The notes beneath the pieces were generated by a model. It was not told where the DNA came from. It worked only from the letters and a program-made list of their open reading frames with translations, and ran no database searches. 64,000 nt of DNA from NCBI GenBank assembly GCA_040902105.1, contig JBBDXW010000001.1, positions 62,001-126,000 of the forward strand, written 5' to 3'. The position numbers were made by a program, and so were the translations under genes. This DNA is from IDS-8 sp040902105 (lineage in GTDB: Bacteria > Pseudomonadota > Gammaproteobacteria > Steroidobacterales > Woeseiaceae). Position 1 is the stretch's first letter, and each line of letters opens with the position of its first letter. Shown here in pieces: positions 26,705-35,781 of the stretch.

Positions 26705-27682
26705 TCAGTCATTGAGAGCTTCCCGGATCGTATCCGTTATCTTGGCGACGCTCGGCATGTAGTCCATTTCCCGGCGAAAGAGTGGCATGACGACGTCATA
26801 CCCCGTGACTCGCCGTATCGGGCCGCGCAAATCGTATATTCCTTTCTCGGCAACGATAGCGGCGATTTCGGCGCCGACGCCCGCGGTTCTCGCGGCCTCG
26901 TGGATGATCACCAGGCGTCCGGTCTTTTCCACAGACTCGAGGATCGTGTCGTAATCGATCGGACTGATCGTCGCCAGGTCGATGACCTCGGAGCTCACGC
27001 CGCTCTTCGCCAGTTGATCCGCCGCTTTCAGCGTTTCATAAGTCATCGCGCCCCAGGTCACGAGTGTAACGTCGCTGCCTTCGCGCAATATATAGCAAAC
27101 GTCCAGTGGCAGCGCCTTGCCGTTGTCTTCGACGCTCTGCTTGTTCAATCGATAAATTCTCTTCGGCTCCAGGAATACCACCGGATCCGGATTTCTGATG
27201 GCGGCAAGCAATAGCCCGTAAGCGCGCGCGGGGGAGGACGGAATGACCACACGAATGCCCGGCATATGAGCGAAAAATGCCTCGGTGCTTTCGGAGTGGT
27301 GCTCCGGCGCGTGAATGCCGCCACCGTACGGGCACCGCAAAACCATCGGGCAACTCAGGCGCCCGCGGGTTCGATTCCGCATCCGTCCGGCATGGCTGAT
27401 CATCTGGTCGACCGTCGGATAGATGAAGCCCATGAACTGGATTTCGGCCACCGGCAACATACCCTGAACCGCCATGCCGATCGATATGCCCGCGATCATT
27501 CCTTCCGCGAGCGGCGTGTCCTGGACCCGGTCCGCGCCGAAGCGTTTTTGCAGGCCGGCGGTCGCCCGGAATACCCCGCCGTTCACACCGACGTCTTCGC
27601 CCAGGATCAGGACGCGGGAATCGTGTTCGAGTTCCCACGCCATCGCCATCGTCAATGCGTCGATCAGGGTTACGTCAGCCAT
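26705..27682 (-). CDS. 2-oxoacid dehydrogenase E1 component, beta subunit
   Basis: Pairs with the alpha subunit to decarboxylate a 2-oxoacid using thiamine diphosphate. Family segments are LILGEDVGVNGGVFRAT, DTPLAEGMIAGISIGMA, GIHAPEHHSES and LVIIHEAARTAGVGAEIAA. The frame is open far upstream, inside the alpha gene, but the real start is the ATG at 27682 (MADVTLIDALTMAMAWE), giving 325 residues. It overlaps the end of the alpha gene by eight bases, so the two are translationally coupled. Substrate (pyruvate or branched-chain) is not settled by sequence. Confidence 0.93.
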   Translation of the reverse strand: MADVTLIDALTMAMAWELEHDSRVLILGEDVGVNGGVFRATAGLQKRFGADRVQDTPLAEGMIAGISIGMAVQGMLPVAEIQFMGFIYPTVDQMISHAGRMRNRTRGRLSCPMVLRCPYGGGIHAPEHHSESTEAFFAHMPGIRVVIPSSPARAYGLLLAAIRNPDPVVFLEPKRIYRLNKQSVEDNGKALPLDVCYILREGSDVTLVTWGAMTYETLKAADQLAKSGVSSEVIDLATISPIDYDTILESVEKTGRLVIIHEAARTAGVGAEIAAIVAEKGIYDLRGPIRRVTGYDVVMPLFRREMDYMPSVAKITDTIREALND

Positions 27683-28763
27683 GATGACTGCCGTCGGCGT
27701 CGCCGTATTGCATGGCGTGCTCGCGCTGCTCCTCCAGGGAATCCGGCAGCTCCGCGTACATGTAATCGAACATCGATTCGACCGGAGCTTTCGGGGTATT
27801 GAGATAGCGCTGGACGGCCTGGTCGACTTTCTCGGCAGCCTGTTCGAGCAGCGCTTTTTCCCTGTCGTCATCCCACAGGCCGAGGTCGGTGAGATACTTG
27901 CGCAGGCGAATGAGTGGTTCCAGTTTGCGCGCTGCTTCGACTTCTTCTTTCTTGCGATAGCGGCTGGCATCGTCGGCGGTGGTGTGGTCGCTCAATCGAT
28001 AGGTGACCGCTTCGATCAGCGTTGCGCCGTCCCCCTTCCGGGCCCGCGCAAGGGCTCGCTCAACCCAGTGCCGTACGGCAATGACATCGTTGCCGTCCAC
28101 CTGGATGCCGGGAATTCCCGCCGCGACGGCTTTTTGCGCCAAAGTCTTGGAAGCGGTTTGCAGTTCAATCGGAACTGAAATCGCCCACTTGTTGTTGACG
28201 ACGATGAATACCACCGGCAATTTGCGTGCGCCGGCAATGTTCATCGCTTCATAAAACGCGCCTTCGGATGTTCCGCCGTCGCCGTTTACCGAAACGGCGC
28301 ATCGCGCTTCGCCGCGAAGCTGAAAGGCCATCGCCGCGCCGGCCGCATGCAAACATTGCGTCGCAATCGGCACGCAGAATGGAAAATCCGTTCTTGGCCC
28401 TTCAAAATCGCTGCCGCGCTCGTCGCCGCCCCAGTAGAGAAGTACTTCGGACATTGTGACGCCGCGGCAGAACATCGCGCCGTATTCACGATAGCTCGGC
28501 GCAAGCACGTCGTCCTTGTTCATGGCCGCCGCAAGGCCGACGTGCGTTGCCTCGTGGCCGAGGCAGGAAGCATAGGTCCCGAGTTTGCCGGTACGCTGCA
28601 GATTAACCGCCTTGGTGTCGAACACGCGCGTTTCCGTCATTTGACGGTACATGTCCACGAGTGCATCGGTGTTGCGCGCGAGTTCGGGTATATCCGGGCT
28701 GGCATTGCCGTCCGGATCCAGGAACTGACTGTACTGGATCTCGAAATCCGCGATGGTTTCCAA
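27675..28763 (-). CDS. 2-oxoacid dehydrogenase E1 component, alpha subunit
   Basis: The thiamine-diphosphate-binding subunit. The cofactor motif is GDGGTSEGAFYEAMNIA with NNKWAISVP, and the phosphorylation-loop region is TYRLSDHTTADDASRYR. I choose a TTG at 28763 because GGAG lies six bases upstream and the resulting METIADFEIQYSQFLDPDG fits family N-termini; another TTG lies four codons earlier without a ribosome site. 362 residues. It leads the E1a-E1b-E2 operon. A MarR-family gene lies 230 bases upstream on the same strand and could control it, though this is only positional. Confidence 0.92.
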   Translation of the reverse strand: METIADFEIQYSQFLDPDGNASPDIPELARNTDALVDMYRQMTETRVFDTKAVNLQRTGKLGTYASCLGHEATHVGLAAAMNKDDVLAPSYREYGAMFCRGVTMSEVLLYWGGDERGSDFEGPRTDFPFCVPIATQCLHAAGAAMAFQLRGEARCAVSVNGDGGTSEGAFYEAMNIAGARKLPVVFIVVNNKWAISVPIELQTASKTLAQKAVAAGIPGIQVDGNDVIAVRHWVERALARARKGDGATLIEAVTYRLSDHTTADDASRYRKKEEVEAARKLEPLIRLRKYLTDLGLWDDDREKALLEQAAEKVDQAVQRYLNTPKAPVESMFDYMYAELPDSLEEQREHAMQYGDADGSHHG

Positions 28764-28993
28764 GTATTGCTCCAACTTCAGAACTTGCAGAAAGTTGTGA
28801 TTCTTAGGGGTGCATCCGACCGGACTGGACTCCGTTCGCGTCGGTCTGCATGCCTTGCGGCGGCGGAATTATACATGAAGGCTCCGGGCTGTCCGAGCCG
28901 GCTCATACTTATATTGTGGTAGGCATTGCCTCGAATCTTTTCCGAGCCTGCAGAGGTCCGTGCCGGGATCGGCGCGATTCGAGTTGTCGAACC

Positions 28994-29461
28994 TCAGTGC
29001 TGTGGTGAACCGATCAGGCGCGCGCGCGCAAGCAGGCGTTCCATGATGACGTTCAGGGAGCGGATTTCCTCGTCGTTAAGACCGTGCAGCAGGTCTTCTT
29101 CAAACTTCAGGGCCATCGGCGCGATCTGGTCATGTACTTTTCGGCCCTCATCCGACAGGTTAAGAATCGAACGGCGCCTGTCGGCGTCAGCGAACTCACG
29201 GTCGATTCGACCGCTTTTGATCAATTTTGAGACGGCCCGGCTGACTGCAACCTTGTCCATCAGCGTCCGTTCGGCAACTTCAACCGCGGACAATCCCGGA
29301 AAACGGCCCAGGATGGCGATGACGCGCCACTCCGGTATGGTGAGGTCGAAGCGCTTGTCGTAGGTACTGGCGATCGTACTGCTGACCGTATTCGACAGAA
29401 TCGACAGGCGGTACGGCAGAAAATCTTCAAGCACCAGTTCTCTTATCGGGTCTTTGCTCAT
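28994..29461 (-). CDS. MarR-family transcriptional regulator
   Basis: A 155-residue dimeric winged-helix regulator. The DNA-binding part is seen in LTIPEWRVIAILGRFPGLSA, LMDKVAVSRAVSKLIKSGRI and the wing DRRRSILNLSDEGR. ATG at 29461 with only a weak purine stretch before it. It lies upstream of the 2-oxoacid dehydrogenase operon on the same strand, and 48 bases downstream of zapE. Ligand and targets are unknown; control of the neighbouring operon is plausible. Confidence 0.9.
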   Translation of the reverse strand: MSKDPIRELVLEDFLPYRLSILSNTVSSTIASTYDKRFDLTIPEWRVIAILGRFPGLSAVEVAERTLMDKVAVSRAVSKLIKSGRIDREFADADRRRSILNLSDEGRKVHDQIAPMALKFEEDLLHGLNDEEIRSLNVIMERLLARARLIGSPQH

Positions 29462-29509
29462 ATTCAAGTCCGTGAAGGCTACGATAGTACAGTACCGAAA
29501 CTCGCCGGG

Positions 29510-30598
29510 TCAGGAAAGGTGCTCGGAGTGCAGATATTCCTCCGTCTGCATCTCGGTCAGGCGGCTTGCGGTGCGCAAGAACTCGAACCTGAGCCGCGTG
29601 CCGTGATACAGGGACGGAATCGCCGCCGCCGCCGACACAATCACTTTAACGCGGCGGTCATAGAATTCGTCCACCAGGGCTATGAATCGCCGCGCTGCAT
29701 TGTCGCGCTCCGCGGTGAGGGCCGGTATATCCGAGACAATGACCGTCGGGTACCAGCGTGCGATCTCGATGTAGTCCCGCGGGCTGCGGGGGCCGTCGCA
29801 GAGCACTTGAAAGTCAAACCAGACGATGCCTTTGGCTGACTTTCTTGCAGGAATACCGCGCCCATTCACCTCGACCGTAGCACCTTCCCTGATATCGGCT
29901 GAGGCGATTTCCTGAAAATACCGCTCGAGTTTCGTGTTTGCGGCCGTGCCCGCTGGACAGAGGAAAGTACCGGCCTTTTGCAGCGACCGCAAACGGTAGT
30001 CGGTCGCGCCTGCAATGCGGAGAACTTTGGTTTTTTGTTCGAGGATCCCGATTGCCGGCAGAAACCGCTCGCGCTGCAGCCCGCCGGCATACAGGTTGTG
30101 TGGCGCCGAGTTTGACGTTGCAACGACAATGACGCCTCGCCGAAAGAGGCCCTGCATGAGTCGTCCCAGGATCATTGCATCGCCGATATCGGTTACAAAG
30201 AACTCGTCGAAGCAGAGGACGTCCGTTTCTGCGGCGATATCGCCCGCTGCTTTATCCAGCGGGTCTTCGACGTTCCGCAATTCCCTGAGCCGTGCGTGCA
30301 CCTCGCTCATCATGCGATGAAAATGTACCCGGCGTTTTCTCGCGATCGGAAGCGTGCTGAAGAACAGATCCATCAGGAACGTCTTGCCACGCCCGACGCC
30401 GCCCCACAGGTACATGCCGCATGGACCGCCTGGCTCTGCGCGCAGTCGAAGACCGCGCAACAAACGCCGGTACGGGACGGCATCCGCCACAATCCGGTCC
30501 TGTAGTTCCTGCATCGCATCGACAACCCGTTCCTGATCCGGATCCTTCGACAGGCCAAGTCGCTCGACCCTTTCCCTGTAAGCGTGTTTGATAAGCAT
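29510..30598 (-). CDS. zapE: Cell division ATPase ZapE (AFG1 family)
   Basis: An AFG1/ZapE AAA-like ATPase of 362 residues that associates with the divisome in E. coli. Walker A is WGGVGRGKTFLMD, Walker B LCFDEFFVTDIGDA, and sensor-like ATSNSAPHNLYAGGLQRERF follows. The late segment FIALVDEFYDRRVKVIVSA is typical. ATG at 30598. It is divergent from the ETF-quinone oxidoreductase, with a family B repeat in the gap. Confidence 0.93.
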   Translation of the reverse strand: MLIKHAYRERVERLGLSKDPDQERVVDAMQELQDRIVADAVPYRRLLRGLRLRAEPGGPCGMYLWGGVGRGKTFLMDLFFSTLPIARKRRVHFHRMMSEVHARLRELRNVEDPLDKAAGDIAAETDVLCFDEFFVTDIGDAMILGRLMQGLFRRGVIVVATSNSAPHNLYAGGLQRERFLPAIGILEQKTKVLRIAGATDYRLRSLQKAGTFLCPAGTAANTKLERYFQEIASADIREGATVEVNGRGIPARKSAKGIVWFDFQVLCDGPRSPRDYIEIARWYPTVIVSDIPALTAERDNAARRFIALVDEFYDRRVKVIVSAAAAIPSLYHGTRLRFEFLRTASRLTEMQTEEYLHSEHLS

Positions 30599-30684
30599 CG
30601 ATCAGTGTGGGCGAAAGATTTGCCAAATATTAGGTCAGCGCACATCGCGTGTCAGCCACAACGTTCAGTGGCTCATTGCTCTGT

Positions 30685-30859
30685 TAGTGCACCCCGTCGC
30701 AAATAATCGACCATTTTCGCGGCGCCTTTTCGCGTCTGGCGGTGTTGCGACTCCTCGCAATAGCGGTGCTATTACTCGTCGCCGCGCCTTGCCGGCCACC
30801 CTTGCCAGTCACCAGGGTCGCTCGCGGGAAGGGTCGATTATTTACGACGGGGTACACTA
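30685..30859. repeat. Palindromic element, family B copy 2
   Basis: A 175-base element. The ends, TAGTGCACCCCGTCGCAAAT (from 30685) and the inverse TTACGACGGGGTACACTA (to 30859), pair over about 28 bases with two mismatches. The core CTTTTCGCGTCTGGCGG, then GTTGCG, CGCAATAGC and ATTACTCGTCGCC, is shared with copy 1 at 6443. It fills most of the divergent gap between zapE and the ETF-quinone oxidoreductase and ends 33 bases before the latter's start, so it may carry or displace promoter elements. Confidence 0.8.
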
Positions 30860-30891
30860 GAATGAACGGCTGGGCAGGGAAGTAAAGAATA

Positions 30892-32565
30892 GTGGCTGAA
30901 GCAATCGCCGAAATAATCGAGCGTGAGTCGATGGAATTCGATGTCGTCATCGTCGGCGGCGGGCCCGCCGGTCTCGCGGCAGCATGTCGATTGGCGCAGC
31001 TTGCATCCGGGAGTGGCGAAGAACTGAACGTCGCTGTTGTCGAAAAAGGCTCCGAGATCGGCGCGCACATTCTGTCCGGAAACGTGTTTGAAACTCGTGC
31101 GCTCGACGAGCTGTTTCCCGACTGGCGCGAGCGGGGCGCGCCGGTCTCGACCGCAGTCACGGGAGACCAGGTCTACTACCTGACCGGTGACAAGAGGTCC
31201 ACTAAGATCCCCGGCATATTCGTGCCTCGCCCAATGCACAATCGCGGCAATTTCATCATCAGTCTCGGCCGGCTGTGCCAGTGGCTTGCGGAGCAGGCAG
31301 AGGCGCTTGGCGTCAACGTGTTTCCCGGGTTCGCCGCGTCCGACGTGCTCTATGACGACGACGGGAGAGTGCGCGGCATCCTGACCAGGGACATGGGCAT
31401 CAGCCGCCATGGCGAGCGCAAGCCGGGCTTTCAGCCTGGCTATGAGTTGCTCGGCAAGTACACGGTTTTTGCCGAAGGGTGTCATGGAAACCTGGGCAAA
31501 AGAGTGATGGAGAAGTTCAACCTGCGCAAAAACTCCGATCCGCAACACTACGGACTCGGCCTGAAAGAAATCTGGGAGATCGATCCTGCACGGCACGAGA
31601 AGGGACTGGTCGTGCACACCCTGGGCTGGCCACTCGACAATCACACGGAAGGCGGCGGCTTTGCCTATCACGCGTCGAACAACCAGGTTTACCTGGGCCT
31701 CATCGTCGCTCTCAACTACGGCAATCCGCACCTGTCGCCCTTTCATGAGTTTCAGCGCTGGAAGCTGCATCCGCGTATTCGGCACTGCATAGACGGCGGC
31801 AAGCGAATTGCGTACGGCGCCCGTGCAGTCAACAAAGGCGGATTGCAGTCACTGCCAGCCCTGTCGTTCCCCGGCGGCTTGCTGGTGGGATGCGACGCCG
31901 GTTTCCTCAACGGCGCCAAGATCAAGGGATCGCACACCGCGATAAAAACGGGAATGCTCGCGGCCGAGTGCATCTACGAGGCGTTCAAGGCCGGTGACGA
32001 AGGCTATTCCGAACTCACTTCCTTCGATAGAGCTGTCGGTGCGTCCTGGGTGCATGACGAGCTGTATCGCAGTCGAAACTTCGGCCCGGCATTGGCAAAG
32101 CTTGGCACGTTCGCGGGTGCGGCCTTTACTTTCGTCGACCAGAATATTTTTCGCGGCAAGCTGCCGTTCACCCTGCACAATCGTCACGCCGACCACGACA
32201 CTCTGGCCGATGCAAACGTGTCTGCGAAGATCGACTATCCGAAGCCGGATGGCGTCGTTACCTTCGATAGGCTGTCGTCCGTGTTCCTCTCGGGCACCAA
32301 TCACGAAGAGGACCAGCCGAGCCACCTGGTGCTGAAAGATCCCGCCATCCCGGTCGAGTACAACCTGCCGAAGTATGACGAACCTGCGCAACGCTATTGT
32401 CCGGCGGCCGTATACGAAATTGTGGTGGAAGACGGCCGCCCCAGATTTCAGATCAATGCGCAGAACTGCGTGCATTGCAAGACCTGCGACATCAAGGATC
32501 CGCGGCAGAATATCGCCTGGGAAGTTCCGGAAGGGGGGGGCGGCCCGAACTACTCGGGGATGTAG
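30892..32565 (+). CDS. Electron transfer flavoprotein-ubiquinone oxidoreductase
   Basis: Membrane-associated flavoprotein that takes electrons from ETF, and so from acyl-CoA dehydrogenases, and reduces ubiquinone. The FAD loop is DVVIVGGGPAGLAAACRLA near the N-terminus; GGLLVGCDAGFLNGAKIKGSH is a typical internal motif; the C-terminal 4Fe-4S site is INAQNCVHCKTCDIKDP with an earlier cysteine in YCPAAVYE. Length 557 residues. A GTG start at 30892 follows AGGGAAG at slightly long spacing; an ATG at 30931 is an alternative. It fits functionally with the two acyl-CoA dehydrogenases at 8.7-11.1 kb. Confidence 0.96.
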   Translation: MAEAIAEIIERESMEFDVVIVGGGPAGLAAACRLAQLASGSGEELNVAVVEKGSEIGAHILSGNVFETRALDELFPDWRERGAPVSTAVTGDQVYYLTGDKRSTKIPGIFVPRPMHNRGNFIISLGRLCQWLAEQAEALGVNVFPGFAASDVLYDDDGRVRGILTRDMGISRHGERKPGFQPGYELLGKYTVFAEGCHGNLGKRVMEKFNLRKNSDPQHYGLGLKEIWEIDPARHEKGLVVHTLGWPLDNHTEGGGFAYHASNNQVYLGLIVALNYGNPHLSPFHEFQRWKLHPRIRHCIDGGKRIAYGARAVNKGGLQSLPALSFPGGLLVGCDAGFLNGAKIKGSHTAIKTGMLAAECIYEAFKAGDEGYSELTSFDRAVGASWVHDELYRSRNFGPALAKLGTFAGAAFTFVDQNIFRGKLPFTLHNRHADHDTLADANVSAKIDYPKPDGVVTFDRLSSVFLSGTNHEEDQPSHLVLKDPAIPVEYNLPKYDEPAQRYCPAAVYEIVVEDGRPRFQINAQNCVHCKTCDIKDPRQNIAWEVPEGGGGPNYSGM

Positions 32566-32583
32566 CGTCGTTTACGTCGACTG

Positions 32584-33351
32584 TTACCTGGGTTGCATGC
32601 GGATCGCGCCGTCCAGGCGAATCGTCTCACCGTTGATCATTGCGTTGCCGTAGATACTCGCTACCAGTTCGGCGTATTCGTCCGGACGACCCAGGCGTGG
32701 CGGGAACGGCACCTGACGACCCAGCGATTCCTGAACGTCCTGGGGAAGGCCGGCCATCATCGGTGTCAGAAAGATGCCCGGAGCGATGGTGTTGACCCGG
32801 ATGCCGAAGCGCGCCAGCTCACGGGCAGCCGGCAAGGTCATGCCGACGATACCGCCTTTGGATGCGGAATATCCTGCCTGGCCGATCTGGCCTTCGAACG
32901 CTGCGACCGAAGCGGTGTTGATGATGACTCCGCGTTCGCCGTCGGCGTTCGGCTCGTTCCGCTGCATCAGCATCGCCGCCTCCTTGAGCAGGATAAATGA
33001 ACCGAGAAGGTTGATCTTGAGCGATCGCAGAAAGGATTCGGCAGGCATCGGCCCCTCTCGCCCGAGAATCCGTGCCGGCAGCAGAATTCCCGCGCAGTTT
33101 ACGGCGAGGGTAACGCCGCCCATGAAATCGACGGCTTTCAGCACCGCGTCGCGAACCTGTTCTTCCGACGAAATATCCGTGGCCACGAAACGTGCGCGAG
33201 GGCCGAGTTCCGCAGCGCTTCGTGCGCCTTGTTCTGTGTTGATGTCGGCAAGTACCGCGCGGCCGCCTGCATCGATGATCTTCCTGGCCGTGGCATGGCC
33301 AAGACCGGACGCACCGCCGGAGACCACCGCGGTCGCTGTATCGAGATTCAT
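32584..33351 (-). CDS. 3-hydroxyacyl-CoA dehydrogenase, SDR type (HSD10-like)
   Basis: A 255-residue SDR enzyme that oxidises 3-hydroxyacyl-CoA, as in beta-oxidation and isoleucine breakdown. All catalytic signatures are present: SGGASGLGHATA, NCAGI, the serine in IINTASVAAFEGQ, and YSASKGG. GRPDEYAELVASI and NGETIRLDGAIRM match the HSD10 (17beta-HSD type 10) group. ATG at 33351. It sits 73 bases downstream of a thiolase on the same strand, so it probably shares its operon. Confidence 0.92.
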   Translation of the reverse strand: MNLDTATAVVSGGASGLGHATARKIIDAGGRAVLADINTEQGARSAAELGPRARFVATDISSEEQVRDAVLKAVDFMGGVTLAVNCAGILLPARILGREGPMPAESFLRSLKINLLGSFILLKEAAMLMQRNEPNADGERGVIINTASVAAFEGQIGQAGYSASKGGIVGMTLPAARELARFGIRVNTIAPGIFLTPMMAGLPQDVQESLGRQVPFPPRLGRPDEYAELVASIYGNAMINGETIRLDGAIRMQPR

Positions 33352-33424
33352 AGTGAGGTCCTGAATGTCGGATTTGCGCAGCAGGTGTATCTACCGTAGA
33401 TCTCCAAGCTGCAAACGAAAACGC

Positions 33425-34603
33425 TCAAACTTCAATTCCGAACGCTGTGGCTTCTCCACCGCCGATGCACAACGACGCGACGCCGCGTCCACCGCCTTTT
33501 GCTCGCAGAGCATGAAGGAGCGTCACGATGATTCTTGCTCCGGACGCGCCGATCGGGTGACCGAGCGCGCAGGCGCCGCCGTTGACGTTGACTTTCCCGT
33601 GGTCGATGCTGACATCGCGCATCGCCGCCATGGTGACGACGGCAAACGCTTCGTTGATCTCATAGAGGTCGACTGTCTGCGTCTTCCAGCCGAGCATGTC
33701 GTGCAATGCCCGGATCGCGAAAACAGGCGAGGTCGTAAACCACTCCGGTGCCTGCGCGAAACCCGCGTGGCCACAGATTCGAGCCAGCACCGGCAGCCCG
33801 CGCCGGCCGGCTTCACTCGCCCTCATCAGGACCAGCGAGGCCGCGCCGTCCGAAATGGATGATGAACTCGCCGCGGTAACGGTGCCGTCCTTTTTGAACG
33901 CCGGCTGGAGTTGCCGGATTTTGTCGATATCCTCGCGCGCCGGGCCTTCGTCTTCGCTCACGGTTACTTCGCCCTTCCGCGTTTTCACCGTAACGCTGGC
34001 TATCTCCTCGCGAAACCGTCCTTCCGCGATCGCTGTTCGCGCGCGGCTCAGCGATTCAATCGCGAAAGCATCCTGCTGTTGCCGTGTGAAACCGTACTTT
34101 TCCGCGGTTACCTCGGCGAAGTGCCCCATCATGTTGCCGTCCGCCGGGTTCTGCAGGCCGTCCAGGAACATATGGTCCAGTACTTCGTGATGGCCCATGC
34201 GGTAGCCCGCACGCGCTTTCGGCAACAGATACGGCGCATTGCTCATCGATTCCATGCCGCCGCACACGACGATCGACGCAGTGCCGGCGACGATCGAGTC
34301 GTGCGCAAGCGTTGCGGCCTTCATGCCGGACCCACAGACCTTGTTCACCGTTGTGCAGGGCGTGGCGGCCGACAGTCCGGCACCCAGTGCGGCCTGGCGT
34401 GCCGGCGCCTGCCCCAGACCTGCAGGCAGAACGCAGCCGAGCAGCACCTCGTCGATCGCGGACGCCTCGAGCCCGCTATCGGCCAGACAGGCAGACGTCG
34501 CTGCAGCGGACAATTCAGGGGCGGTCGCAGCACTCAACGCGCCCTGAAACGCGCCCAGCGGCGTGCGGCGCGCAGCGACAATGACAACAGGATCTTCTTT
34601 CAT
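33425..34603 (-). CDS. Acetyl-CoA acyltransferase (thiolase)
   Basis: A 392-residue thiolase for the last step of beta-oxidation or for acetoacetyl-CoA formation. The nucleophilic cysteine lies in TTVNKVCGSGMKA, the histidine in GGACALGHPIGASGAR, and the second cysteine in LCIGGGEATA. I start at the ATG at 34603 (MKEDPVVIVAARRTP), not at the upstream in-frame codon at 34654. It lies upstream of the hydroxyacyl-CoA dehydrogenase. The acetyl-CoA C-acetyltransferase group is the best guess; chain-length preference is unknown. Confidence 0.94.
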   Translation of the reverse strand: MKEDPVVIVAARRTPLGAFQGALSAATAPELSAAATSACLADSGLEASAIDEVLLGCVLPAGLGQAPARQAALGAGLSAATPCTTVNKVCGSGMKAATLAHDSIVAGTASIVVCGGMESMSNAPYLLPKARAGYRMGHHEVLDHMFLDGLQNPADGNMMGHFAEVTAEKYGFTRQQQDAFAIESLSRARTAIAEGRFREEIASVTVKTRKGEVTVSEDEGPAREDIDKIRQLQPAFKKDGTVTAASSSSISDGAASLVLMRASEAGRRGLPVLARICGHAGFAQAPEWFTTSPVFAIRALHDMLGWKTQTVDLYEINEAFAVVTMAAMRDVSIDHGKVNVNGGACALGHPIGASGARIIVTLLHALRAKGGGRGVASLCIGGGEATAFGIEV

Positions 34604-34861
34604 GGCATTTATTGTGTCAGCAATTCGCACGGCAGCGCCAGTGTCCTGTGTCACCGCGCATTCAAGCGATGGCGAGTCGTACTCTGAAAAGTCGAGAAAA
34701 TTATTGAGACCTTCCCTGCTACGACCAACGCAGGGCCGTTATCCCAGGGTATTCCAGTCGCTCAGACACGGGAAGCTCGCTTGGTGGAACACCCGGGGAC
34801 AACAGCCCTGCTCCGTGCCAGAGTTCTGGTCGACGCGTTGATCGCGGATTTCATGATCGCT

Positions 34862-35629
34862 TCAGCGGGCCGCAAGGTCCGGCTCATCGAGGACCGTGAG
34901 AATCCTCTGGCGCGCTGCTTCGGCGAGCAAGCGACTGTTCTGGAATGCCGGATCGCCCGGCCGCAAAGCGTCGAGTATGTCAATGCGAAGATTGCCGTGG
35001 CGCGGCAGGATCCGACGTGCCGGCAGGATTTGCCGGGATCCGCGTATCGCCACCGGTACGATCGGAAGATCGGCTTTGATCGCTGCGGCGAACGCACCCA
35101 ACCGAAACCCGTGCAGACCCGCCTCAGGGTGAAACGTGCCTTCCGGAAATACGGCCAGCGATTCGCCGGCTGCCGCGGCTTTAAGCAGGTTGCGGGCGTC
35201 CCTCGAGCTTGCCGACGCAACGAAGCGGTCTACGAATTTCGAACCGATGCGCCGCAACAGAAAATGCGCAAACGGCACTTTCTGCATCTCGCCCTTGATG
35301 ACGAAGGAGAAGCGCGGCGGCAGGAAGGCTTGCAGGACAAGCCCGTCAAAGTAGCTCGCGTGATTGGCGACGACAATGCAATGCCCGACCGGAATATTGG
35401 TGATGCCGGTCAGACGGCCTCGCATGCCGGCCACGAAAAGCCAGCCGCGTGCCGCCGCGGAAACCCAGCGCCGACGACGCTCCAGTCCCGGAATAGCGAG
35501 CGCGAAAAGCATCGCCGCGGAGACGCATACGGAGAGCGTTGTCCATGCATAAATGCCGAACAAGACCTCGGCAATTCGGCTGCCATAGCGAGCCTGCTCC
35601 TGAAATTCCTGTGCATTGACGTCTTTCAT
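34862..35629 (-). CDS. 1-acyl-glycerol-3-phosphate acyltransferase-like (PlsC family)
   Basis: A 255-residue membrane-bound acyltransferase. The catalytic NHxxxxD box is ANHASYFDGL, and the second motif is FPEGTFHPEAGL. One clear N-terminal hydrophobic segment (IYAWTTLSVCVSAAMLFALA) and PIVPVAIRG are present. Family members add an acyl chain to lysophospholipids. I start at the ATG at 35629; an upstream in-frame codon at 35698 adds residues that do not fit. It is divergent from xerD across a 316-base gap. Confidence 0.85.
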   Translation of the reverse strand: MKDVNAQEFQEQARYGSRIAEVLFGIYAWTTLSVCVSAAMLFALAIPGLERRRRWVSAAARGWLFVAGMRGRLTGITNIPVGHCIVVANHASYFDGLVLQAFLPPRFSFVIKGEMQKVPFAHFLLRRIGSKFVDRFVASASSRDARNLLKAAAAGESLAVFPEGTFHPEAGLHGFRLGAFAAAIKADLPIVPVAIRGSRQILPARRILPRHGNLRIDILDALRPGDPAFQNSRLLAEAARQRILTVLDEPDLAAR

Positions 35630-35727
35630 CTGGCGTTTTGTAACATTCCGGCCTCGAGTCAGGCGCCCGTGGTCGTGCTGCGGGATAGACGTCGACACCC
35701 GTCAGCGCAGGGGGTCTCAGCGCAGGC

Positions 35728-35743
35728 TGTGACGCACGTCACT
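35728..35743. promoter_or_regulatory. CRP/Vfr-like palindrome 1
   Basis: TGTGACGCACGTCACT matches the CRP half-sites (TGTGA, six bases, TCACA) at nine of ten positions. It lies 99 bases upstream of the PlsC-type gene start and about 200 upstream of xerD. The match is seen directly; that it binds CRP or Vfr is inferred. Confidence 0.55.
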
Positions 35744-35765
35744 TTATGTAATGCCGTAAAGAATA

Positions 35766-35781
35766 TGTGACAGCGGTCACG
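35766..35781. promoter_or_regulatory. CRP/Vfr-like palindrome 2
   Basis: TGTGACAGCGGTCACG matches CRP half-sites at nine of ten positions. Its centre is 38 bases from the first palindrome. Two such sites this close are unlikely by chance in 316 bases of GC-rich DNA, which supports a regulatory role for one or both divergent genes. Confidence 0.55.

Noticed and set aside
28764..28993. MarR operator upstream of the E1 alpha gene
   Set aside because: No clear palindrome stood out; control by the MarR gene rests on position only.
34781..35770. A 329-codon plus-strand frame opposite the PlsC-type gene, and other long antisense frames (for example 2476-3912, 20846-22111, 61575-63248)
   Set aside because: They mirror genes with clear family motifs on the other strand. 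High GC makes long antisense frames common, and none has recognisable domains or a ribosome site.
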